Below, piece after piece: positions 55,119 to 64,000 of a stretch of 64,000 nucleotides of DNA. The notes under the pieces are model-generated. The model was not told the origin of the DNA. It saw only the letters and a list, made by a program, of their open reading frames with translations, and did no database searches. Position numbers and translations under genes: made by a program. Origin of the DNA: Ornithodoros turicata (Eukaryota; Arthropoda; Arachnida; Ixodida; Argasidae); the NCBI RefSeq assembly GCF_037126465.1, contig NC_088201.1:232706258-232770257 (forward strand), given 5' to 3'. How positions within the stretch are numbered: the first letter of the stretch is position 1; each line of letters starts with the position of its first letter.

Positions 55119-56824
55119 CATGCGGTCTGTCGTTTCTCAACGCTCTTGAACAAAAACGGTGATATTTGGTAATTGGTATGTTTGTAATTATGTTTGGCTT
55201 AAGGTAATTGTTGAAGCGCTGAAGCGAGACTTTCTACTCATGTGGCCTTGTTTCGTTTGTCTCTTTGGGCCTATGCAAGCGCGGAAGCGCGGTGCCCAAG
55301 GCGGTTGCCATACTCGCCTACCCCTATCGCCGGCCCTGCCGACAATGTATATCCTCTGCGGTAAGTTTGTTAGATGTAACGACGTATTCATTAGAGCGTT
55401 TCACACACATCAGCGACCAGTTGTGGCGTCATAACATGTAGTCCGTGTGAGCAAGTTTGTGTACATGCAAGGTGCACGACAGCTATGCAAAGTGGTCGTC
55501 CCTGTGTCGGTCCCTGTTTTGTCTAACTGTCGAGAGTGGCTCGCACATGGGTGATTGACTCTTTTGAAAGTAAAACTGCCTGCTGCATCATCCTGATTCA
55601 GCAACGTGAGATCGACACTCCCAACTGTACCGGCGTCTGCTTGACAGCACATTGACAACACGGTGAAAGTCGTAGTTCGCGTAAACTACAGCCTTCGGCA
55701 AAGGGAAAAAAAGTCTGGAAGTACACTGTGGTACGTCATATATGCTACAAGAAACTATGCCAATATCCACGACGGTTCAGTTGCTACTCAAATCTGTCTG
55801 GAATACGTTTGAATTTGGCCGATTTGCTAAAAGTCTGTGTAGTTCGCTTCCCAGCATTCGGTTTTCGAATCGGCATAATCCGGTTGTTTGATCCGGGCAC
55901 AAACGACATGCTAAAACTCCTTATTATACGAAGACGGCACACAAATGGACGAAGTCGTGTTTTGTTTTTAATTTTGTTTTCGAACAAGCAAAATGCAACA
56001 TTTATTCCACACGCAGCACTCTCTACGCATCGGAAAGAAGTTTAACTAGACACTTCTCCAGATTCTCACTTCGTGTCTCTTGTCTTCAAGCCTTCTCCTT
56101 ACATTGAAAGAAACGTTAGCTGCAATGTAGCCACGAACAGAGACAAGAAGCTGCATTGATGCCAGAGTTAAAAATAAAACTATGTACGACTACACGTTCT
56201 GTCGTGCTTGTAGTACGACCGTGCTGTGATCTCAATTATCACCCACAGAAGATGCACGACTGTATCCGCATACACACACATTCTACATTTACTTTTACGG
56301 ATGTATTTTCGATCTTTATTACTATGTAGGTTGTGATAACGTTATCACAAAAGCGGTAATTCGTGCAGGTACCTGTTTTACGTTTCTCCTTTTCCTTTTA
56401 GGCTACTGTGATCATGGTCATCATAGATCGCAATCCTATGATATCGCGTCATAGTCATGCAACACACTTGCCGGAGTGCACACATAATTTTACATCCCAC
56501 CCCAAAGATGGACTAAAATTGCGCGATGAAATCATTGCATCCCGTCTCTTGATTATTTAACGTTCAACCGTTCTTCCTTGCAAGGTGTAGGCAATTGTAT
56601 TATACCACCAAACTGCTCGCATTATCCACTGGTCTCGAACCGAACTACTTTATGCAGGTGCTCGAGCTACCAAGTGATGCAGAAAGTCTTCTTCACAAAT
56701 AACTTCCGGGTAGGAAACGTTCTGCAACACACCAAGAACCGCGTTGTACATACCGTGTGCTTAATAACTCTGAAGGAATAGGGATCTTATGAGAGGAAAA
56801 CAAGACAAATTTTTCCCTTCCGAT
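55119..56824. other. Intergenic, no gene or repeat recognised
   Basis: The longest repeat-poor stretch of the window, downstream of gene 3. No ORF stands out. Confidence 0.4.
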
Positions 56825-56830
56825 TTTAAT
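56825..56830 (-). terminator. Variant poly(A) signal of gene 3
   Basis: ATTAAA on the minus strand, about 117 nt after the stop. No AATAAA is seen closer, and the spacing fits genes 1 and 2. Confidence 0.45.
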
Positions 56831-56946
56831 GACGTCCATACATACACATTTACATTCTTTCTCGTCGTCACTACAACTGACGAAATGTGCCGGGAATTTA
56901 CAGATGGCGATGATGACTATCTTCACATTCCTCGCTTTACACTCCT

Positions 56947-58378
56947 CTACCATCCCTTGCCATAGCCAAGACCGCCATAGCCTCCGGAAAGACCGTAGCC
57001 GCCACCGAAACCACCCTTCAGACCGTAGCCACCTCCGTAGCCACCTCCGTAGCCGCCTCCGTAGCCGCCGCCGTAGCCGCCTCCGTAGCCACCTCCGTAT
57101 CCACCTCCGAGACCACCGCCGAATCCGCCTCCGAGACCACCGCCGAATCCGCCAAGACCGAATCCAGTGGTTCCGGCGCGCAGGGCGGCTTCAGTGCCTA
57201 GGGCAGCCCCAGCGGCGAGTCCAGCGCCAGCGTTAAGGCCACCGGCACCGTGGTACTCTACAACTGGAGCGACGCGGTGACTGACGGAAGTGACTGGGGC
57301 CTTGACGTAGTTGACGACAGGCTTGGTGACGAAGTGTTGCTTTACGACTGGCTGCTTCACGACGACCAGGGTGGCAACGGGCTTCTTCACAGGGTGGCCG
57401 GCTCCCACGTGTCCGGCGGTTACCTTGGCGGGTCCGACGTATCCATGACCGTGGCCACCGCCGTAGCCACCGCCGTAGCCTCCAGCGTGAACGCAAGCCA
57501 CGAGGGCTGCGAGTACAACAACCTGCGTTGAAAGAAAGCACAACGGACGTCTTGTAGCAGGGCACAGTTCATAGATGGTATCGTGGCTGTCATTTTTCGT
57601 CTTGGTACCTTTACAAGTGCGTGGGCGAAGAGTAATTGCATAAAGAGGTCGGCGATAGAGGAATAGCAGAATAACGTTTTCGGTGATTTTTCTCGGGATA
57701 CCAACATATACCTCTACATGGTTACATGCGTTTCGCAAAATTCCCCCGCAGGTTCACACAAATATGTTATTTCTACTAATATGTACGCATATAGCCCTCA
57801 CAGTGTATATTTTCAGCTACCATACATTAGAAAGTGACGGAGCGTCGACGGGTGTGACAGCTTGATTACTTGGCGATGCGTATTGCTAAAGCACGGATAG
57901 TTTTTCGTTTAACCTTTGTCACTGCACACTCCGCGTGGTCTCCAAAAGTAACGCCAAACAATGATACAACTATGATATCTCTATAAATTTTAAAATGTCA
58001 TTCAGAAGAACATATATGAGACAGGATATTGAACGTGCTTTCTTCAACCGTGCAAAATACGAAACGAATGTACGGCTACCGGAGTTATCCTGACTAACAG
58101 GCGGCAACAACAAATACCCTCAATGTAGCTTCCTAGTACGTTGAGTCACTCATTCTGTCAACTTTCGGCAGGACGACAACTCGACAGGTATTATACATTG
58201 TACCATGTCGTACACCTGCTTGTAAAAGAGAAAAGAAAAGGCGTGCCGTACAATAACCGCAACAGCTAAATATGGCTCCCGAATATATATATATATATAT
58301 ATATCTATATTTTATAACAACAAAACATCCGTTGTGAAGAAAAGCTCCGTTGCACGTAATACTTACGAAAGCGTTCAT
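56947..58378 (-). CDS. Glycine-rich secreted structural (cuticle/cement-like) protein, gene 3
   Basis: Two coding exons: 58367-58378 (M-N-A-F, donor GTAAGT) and 56947-57522 (acceptor CAACGCAG; TAG stop at 56947-56949). The intron is phase 0, 844 nt, with a (TA)n microsatellite near 58282-58305. The 195-aa product has signal peptide MNAFVVVLAALVACVHA. A short GGGYGGGHGHGYVGP region is followed by the linker, which has HPVKKPVATLVVVKQPVV then KQHFVTKPVV and differs from genes 1-2 around it. An Ala/Gly segment follows. The C-terminal half is almost pure Gly-Gly-Tyr repeats ending GYGKGW. It is shorter and more diverged than genes 1 and 2, lacks the GFGLGGGAG block, and is the outgroup of the three. 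The inferred role is an extracellular structural protein of cuticle or cement. Confidence 0.88.
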
Positions 58379-58444
58379 GTTTTAGAAGCTGTGAGACTTA
58401 GAGCTGTTGGCAACAATGCTGGCTCTCATAGCGCACTCTTCGGG

Positions 58445-58452
58445 CTTATATA
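58445..58452 (-). promoter_or_regulatory. TATA box of gene 3
   Basis: TATATAAG on the minus strand, 67 bp upstream of the ATG. The expected start site is near 58420, without a clear TCAGT initiator. The upstream flank (plus strand gaaacgaaggaaagggaaaac) resembles the purine-rich flank of genes 1 and 2. Confidence 0.65.
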
Positions 58453-59505
58453 GCAACGAAACGAAGGAAAGGGAAAACGAGAGTAGGTTTCGCTGTATCA
58501 GTGCACTGCATCCTTTTCAGGAAGTCCGTTTATTTGCCCCGCGGGAAAAAACGAACTTTAATCCTGCGCTTTTGCATTCTACTAGAGATACAAATCGCGG
58601 TCGCTGCTTTGTTTTAAGATTTTTTTTCCTGCCGCCTGTTTATCTATAGCGGGCGCTAGACTTCCTCATGATGTAACCACGCACTTGTGTGGCCGTCTCA
58701 TTGGTCATTCGCTGAGTTCGTTATTGAGGAGGAACGCGCAGTGGGGCGTTGATAGCAGGTATGGATGTGTGCAGCGGAAGTGACGTGGTTCATTAAGAAA
58801 TTGTTTGAGATTGTTTCATTGGGTTCCTCATGGCCCGAACGAGCACCGTAAGATTGATTTTCGAGCGCCGAACACGCATTTTTTTTTTTTCGCGATGAAA
58901 CTGTCCAATCATCTTCATTAAAATAAAGTTGTTGTTGTTTTCGTCTTTTCAATTCAAATCAATTTATAATTTTCATTCATGTTCCGTTGTGTGCTCATTG
59001 CGGACGACAGTAAAAATATCACAATAGGCAGCGAAAGAAATATCACAGACAGCGTAATTAAGAACGAAATGTATTTCTCGTAGAATTATGCTAGAAACGA
59101 CCATCCGATTAAATATATTAAATGCATTAAACAGACTTTAAAATTATTAGAAAGGAACGAAAAGTTATTAGTAATGTAAACGTATAAGATATAAACACTG
59201 GACACTCAGCAGGTAGCAGTGACATGTGATTGGTTCTGTTGCAGGAAAGCGATCGCTGTTCAATAATCAAAGGGGTGTCTGGGAATAGTACAGAATAATA
59301 GAGATATGTTTCATAATGAAGAAAGTGTTATCCTTCTGCCTTCACCTGACTAATGTTTAATTCCATTTTGCATGTACAAAATCTCAGATTGATCAGTATT
59401 GTTGTCAACGAAAAAAAAAAAAAAACTGAAACAAAAGATGTCCACCAAGGCTCCGAATGAATGCGAACGGACAGAGCATGTTCCAGCGTGGTGCGATAAC
59501 CCTTT
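58453..59505. other. Upstream of gene 3; no gene recognised
   Basis: A CCAAT-type motif near 58700. A LINE-tail-like ATTAAAATAAAGTTGTTG near 58917. AT-rich remainder. Confidence 0.4.
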
Positions 59506-59985
59506 GAGAAAAAAGGGGGAGCTGGTGTACCGAAGAGGGGAGCAAATAAATGGGGGGCGACGTTTCGAGCGAAGGCTCTTCTCCAGACTAGATGGATGGA
59601 AGGTGGAGGACGTCGGGAAACATATTGTATATATCGCAGAGCCCGCTAGGGGGCGAACACGAGATCCGTGTTAGAGGGCGACATGTTACAACACGTGCCG
59701 ACAAACTAGAATCCTAAAATGAGTCTTTCATTTAGGCCTCCAGGATGAGTCGAGTTGACGTGGTAGATAGGGCGGCTTTCTTCTCGTTTACGGGAATTTT
59801 ACGGGAATTTACGGGAATTTTCCCGTAAACAGGAAGAAAGCCGCCTTATCTACACGTCAACTCGACTCATCCCGGAGGCCTAAATGAAAGACTCATTTTA
59901 GGATTCTAGTTTGTCGGCACGTGTTGTAACATGGCGCCCTCTTACACGGATCTCGTGTTAGCCCCCTAGCGGGCTGGGCGATATA

Positions 59986-61735
59986 CAGGGTGTCCCAGAA
60001 AACGTGTCATTGAATTATAATAAAAAAACTACACCACCTAGACTCATGCGGTCAACGGCGTTTGTTCTTACTGGGTTTTTGCCACCTCTCATGTGAATGT
60101 TGTGTAACGTAAGCTTAATTATGCAAATTTTTGAGAGCTTAAGTCGGAAATTTGCCCGGTAAAGGTCACTTTTTTACCCCACCAATGTGAAGAGCGTGTC
60201 TAATTTAGTCAAATTAATGATAATTGACAGGGATGTTCAGGAGCTATCATCATGCTCTACGGAGGTCGCACAGAATAGCGCACGATGAATTTTTCAGCGC
60301 AATCTTTGTCAGTCCGACGAAAGGAGGTTGGAAACCCAGCCCTCCCCGACATCGCAGAAAGAGATAACACAGGCACAGCTTATCACGTCCGACTTTCGCT
60401 GGGATAATGCTTTCCCTCTCCCAATTTTAGGAACTGTTACTTTTTCTACTATCACTCTGGGGACTGGCTTGGGAACCTCCTTTCGTCGCACTGAGAGCGA
60501 TTGCGCTCAAAAAGTCATCGCGCGCTATGGTGCGGTGCCCCGAAAAGCATGATATTCGGCTATTTTTTCCGATGGGATAGCTCATGAATATCACTGTGAA
60601 TAATCATGAATTTGAGTGAATTCGGCGCGCTCTTCATATTGGTAGGGTAAAAAAGTGACATTTACTTGGCAAATTTCCGAGTTCAGTTCGCAAATACAGG
60701 GTGTTTCAAAAAACGTGTCATTCAGACTTTATAAAAAAACGGGGCGCCGGAAAAATACGGGGTAAACGGCATTTGTGTGGCAACTGAATTTGCCACCTTG
60801 AAAAATATTTTCATTTGATTTTAATTGAAATAAATTGAATTTCTTTAATTGAACTCCAAAATTTCCCAAGTCAACCTAACGTTTTTTTTACAGAATTAGG
60901 GAGCCCGTGGCGAACTTAGTCAGATCCACTAAGAAATCCGCTCGATATTGCAAATGGAACTGCCCAAAAAAAGTCCCGAAATTGAGGCTTCAAAGTTTCG
61001 GGTATTCAACGGCGCACCAAATCAGACGCAAATATTCGTGGAGAGGAGGACATGCTCCTGCCCCCATGAAAGATAGAAGGTCGAAAAAACATAGGGCGGG
61101 AAAAAAGAGGCGGAATCATTTTTGTTTGCCGCTTATCAACGTATGGTGGAATGTCACCTGCCTTGTTATCTGCGCGTCTTGTGCTGCACGCCGGTCCGGC
61201 GATAAACTGTTCTAGCTTCATGGGGGCAGGAGCATGTCCTGCCCTCCGCGCATTTTTCCGACTGATTTGGTGCGCTGTTGAATACCCGAAACTCTGAAGC
61301 CTCAACTTCGGGACTTTTTTTGGGCAGTACCCTTTGCAATATCGAGCGGATTTCTTGGTGGATCTGACCAAGTTCGCTACAGGCTCTCTAATTCTGTAAA
61401 AAAAACGTTAGGTTGACTTGGAAAATTTTGGAGTTCAATTAAAGAAATTCAATTTATGTTAATTAAAATCAAATTAAAATATTTTTGCAAGATGGCAAAT
61501 TCAGTTGCCACACAAGTGCCCTTTACCCCGTATATTTCCGTTGCCCCGTTTTTTATAAAGTCCGAATGACACGTTTTTTGAAACACCCTGTATTTACATA
61601 ATTAAACTTGGAGTACATGACATTCACATTAGGTGGTGGCAAAACCTAATAAGAACAAATACCGTTAACCGCATGGTTGTAGGTGGCGTAGTTTTTTTTA
61701 TTATAATTCAATGACACGTTTTCTGGGACACCCTG
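59986..61735. mobile_element. Foldback transposon, CAGGGTGTCCC ends, TA-flanked
   Basis: Left CAGGGTGTCCCAGAAAACGT with GTCATTGAATTATAATAAA is inverted at the right end. TA at 59984-59985 and 61736-61737. 1750 bp including a nested relative at 60697-61590. No transposase. Confidence 0.82.
60697..61590. mobile_element. Nested foldback transposon, CAGGGTGTTTC ends
   Basis: 894 bp with roughly 380-bp arms: CAGGGTGTTTCAAAAAACGT, GCAACTGAATTTGCCACCTT and GAGGACATGCTCCTGCCCCC are all inverted on the other side. TA at 60695-60696 and 61591-61592. Ends resemble those of its host. Confidence 0.85.
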
Positions 61736-61864
61736 TATACAACATGTTTGCCGACGTCCTCCACATTCCGTCCACCTAGTCTGAAGAAGAGCCTTCGCTC
61801 GAAACGCCCCCCCCCCCATTTATTTGCTCCCCTCTTCGGTACACCGGTCCCCCCTATTTTTCTC

Positions 61865-64000
61865 TCTGTGTACGCGTACCTGGCAGCCATTTTGGTTTTG
61901 CGGTAACCCGTTCCCGACATGGAGAGGGAAAAACCTGCGGCGCCATTTTGGCTTTCAATTTTTTTTCCACTAATCTGTATAATTCACTAAAACTTCGCTT
62001 TCACGTTCTAAAAAGAACATTCAGCTTTTCATATTTTTTTTCACTAATCCTGCTTTGAGTTTGTCCCTAATGCCTGAATTGGGCACAAGAGCAGTATACA
62101 GATACAGGAGCATTTTGTGAATATGGGTGTAATTGCTCTCATGCCAAATAGTGGCTGAATAAATAAAACAAAAGTGTCCAAGTGTTGCCGGTAGCAGCAA
62201 AAATCGTTGTTCTGGTTCAATCCAGAGCCGTTTAATAAAACGGAGTCTGGCCATTGTGGTGTGTCCCCCATAAAGGCTGGACCTGCCGTTCACCGTTGCG
62301 GGCCTCTTATTGGTTCGCTTTTTACTGCGGTGGCCGCCATGACACCTCACTGCCACCCAAAATGGCGCCGAACACAAATGCGGAAAAGTCGGAATTTCGT
62401 GAAATGCTTTTCTTCCAGACACTATAATGATTTCGAGCTGCAGATCTACATCCTCTTATAAGTTCCACGAAAACCCAGTTTGAACTTATGCTCCTCTGTC
62501 GATATTTAACTGAGAATATAACACCTTTTGTCGTCGGTGTTAGGCCTAGTGAACACGGCGATTACGACAAAATAATATTAAGAAGGGCACTGTGCTGTAC
62601 AATTTTGAATTTAATTACTGATTTTTTTTTTAAATTACGAACATGCTTGCATTTTTTTATTTTAACTACTCGTGTTGTTTAATTCAAAAAATCGTGCCAA
62701 CAACAGGGTGTGTACCAGGTGGTAGTTCTGCCGGCAGTAGAACAATAAATAGCCGACGACAATTCCCGACGTGTCTTCCACTCGCCTATAGGTGGCGTTC
62801 ATCTATATGGCGCAAAAATCCACTAGCATTGTAAATTGCAAGAAGTATCCCTTTCAATCCAATCCAATCCACCTCCCACCCAAAATGGCGCCGCCCATGT
62901 ACGTTGTCGCGATAGATAGTAAGGATCCGATTATCGATAGCGCCCGGTATTTCAAGACGTCCGTGGTCAGGGAGCTCAAAAAGTGGGTGGAGCATCAGGT
63001 ATAGGCAGTTCCCGTTCATGGCTGGACTCCCTTTTAGTAGACGGCTCTGGTTCAATGGCCATTGGTTCCAATCATCATTAAAGACAGTGACATCTTGTGA
63101 CAGGGACAATAGTCTGTTCCACAAGTGGCGCTTGCGCATTCGCGGCGCCATCATCCCATAGGCCATAGCGGTGCATAGCCCGTTCCGTATGATGAGATGC
63201 CTCTACAGCACTGGCTACGGAACTGACTACATTGGCTTACATTGGCCATACATTGGCTATACATCAGAGAAAGCAAACGGAACCTTATGCATTTCCGTTA
63301 CGTTTCCGTTTCGGGTTTTCGTACCGACCCACCCCCTCGTTGTTTTCATTCTGTTTTTTTTTAGTAAGCTTTGAGGCCGTGAGATAGTACCTCTGAAATC
63401 CTTCTGAATACCTCTGAATACCTTCTGAAATCTATTTTGAGGACGTTAGGGACACTTGCACATCACACTTTTTTTTTCAAAAATATACATGGTGTCTTTT
63501 TTTAGGCAATGCAGATTTTTCATTAAAAAAACTATAAGGGATATAGACATTCTGTTTTCACTACTATCATCTCTGGGCCGGCGGACGTTCTTGACCATAT
63601 GTTGCTTCGTCGACTAATTACCTAAAAATCGTTAATCAACTTTTTTAATTATAAAAGCTACGAAGTTGTCCCAATGAAAACATCTGTTCCTTTAGGTCAC
63701 CTGATATCGTAGCCGTTTTCAGAACAAAAATCCGTTCGATAGATCGCCCGCAAAAAATTCGTGAAGGAACGGCATTTTTTTCTTTATTTTGTCCATTGCG
63801 CTTCTTAGAAGACGCGTCTTTCCTTCACCCCCAATGTGAGAGGGAGAAAGAGCACACTATCGCCTCTCGCGTCCTGGAAAAAGATTAAAAGGAAACAAAA
63901 AAAATCAACCCAAGATAAGGCCAATTCCGATAGAGTCACCCGATACATTTGTTTTTGTTTTGTTTCCGCAAGTTAAAGCTCATCTTCGACGCATGAGGCG
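61865..64000. other. No gene recognised
   Basis: Contains GGTGTCTTTTTTTAGGC near 63488, which resembles the foldback family at 40586 and 46560, and CAATGGCCATTGGTTCCAAT near 63055, which resembles the CACCTGT MITE family. Open frames are short and unrecognised. Confidence 0.4.

Larger units (their letters stand above)
59506..61864. mobile_element. Long palindrome split by a nested foldback transposon
   Basis: The left arm (about 59506-59812) pairs with a right arm now in two parts, 59816-59983 and 61738-61864. The centre is ACGGGAATTTTACGGG. Shared blocks include CGCTAGGGGGC, AGGCCT-CAGGATGAGTCGAG and GAGCGAAGGCTCTTCT. The split is caused by the element at 59986-61735. Confidence 0.8.

Overview
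This is a eukaryotic window, most likely from a tick or another chelicerate. That is an inference. It rests on three intron-containing glycine-rich secreted structural-protein genes of the arthropod cuticle or tick-cement kind, and on abundant tRNA-derived SINEs, LINE fragments and small foldback DNA transposons. There are no operons, rRNA genes or CRISPR arrays, and no virus-derived gene was recognised.

The only convincing host genes are three paralogues, all on the minus strand and about 20 kb apart: gene 1 (13539-16018), gene 2 (33780-35211) and gene 3 (56947-58378). Each has a 12-nt first coding exon encoding M-N-A-F, a GT-AG phase-0 intron of 1775, 697 or 844 nt, and one large exon. That exon holds the rest of the signal peptide, a Gly/Tyr/His-rich region, a conserved Val/Lys linker (VVKQPVVKQHFVTKPVV), an Ala/Gly segment, long GFGLGGG or GYGG repeats and the C-terminus GYGKGW. 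Each has a TATA box 62-67 bp upstream of the ATG and a poly(A) signal about 120-140 nt after the stop. They are probably coordinately expressed cuticle or cement proteins.

The rest is mobile and repetitive DNA. From left to right: a foldback element at 419-581; a hAT-type element with an 8-bp target-site duplication (TSD) at 3217-3860; a LINE 3' end at 4985-5570; a TACCCC-ended element split by a LINE tail at 7090-8108; a 94-bp satellite at 10141-10700; a hAT element at 11361-12041; gene 1; a SINE-derived 187-bp satellite at 16214-18030; LINE pieces at 18678-23180; LINE ORF1 pieces and a hAT element at 27013-29196; a 2.2-kb nested foldback at 30021-32231; gene 2; a hammerhead-ribozyme-bearing retroelement cluster at 35690-36514; SINEs and foldbacks at 37890-48705; the second hAT copy at 49480-49958; an inverted copy of the 18.7-kb repeat at 51717-52543; an 84-bp minisatellite at 53734-54017; gene 3; and a triple-nested palindrome at 59506-61864.

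The strongest observations are a well-formed hammerhead fold whose predicted cleavage site is exactly the boundary of a repeated unit, a satellite array that grew from a SINE insertion and sits about 130 bp upstream of the gene 1 TATA box, and a LINE family whose 3' ends are AATAAA followed by a C homopolymer. No wholly new multi-gene system was found.
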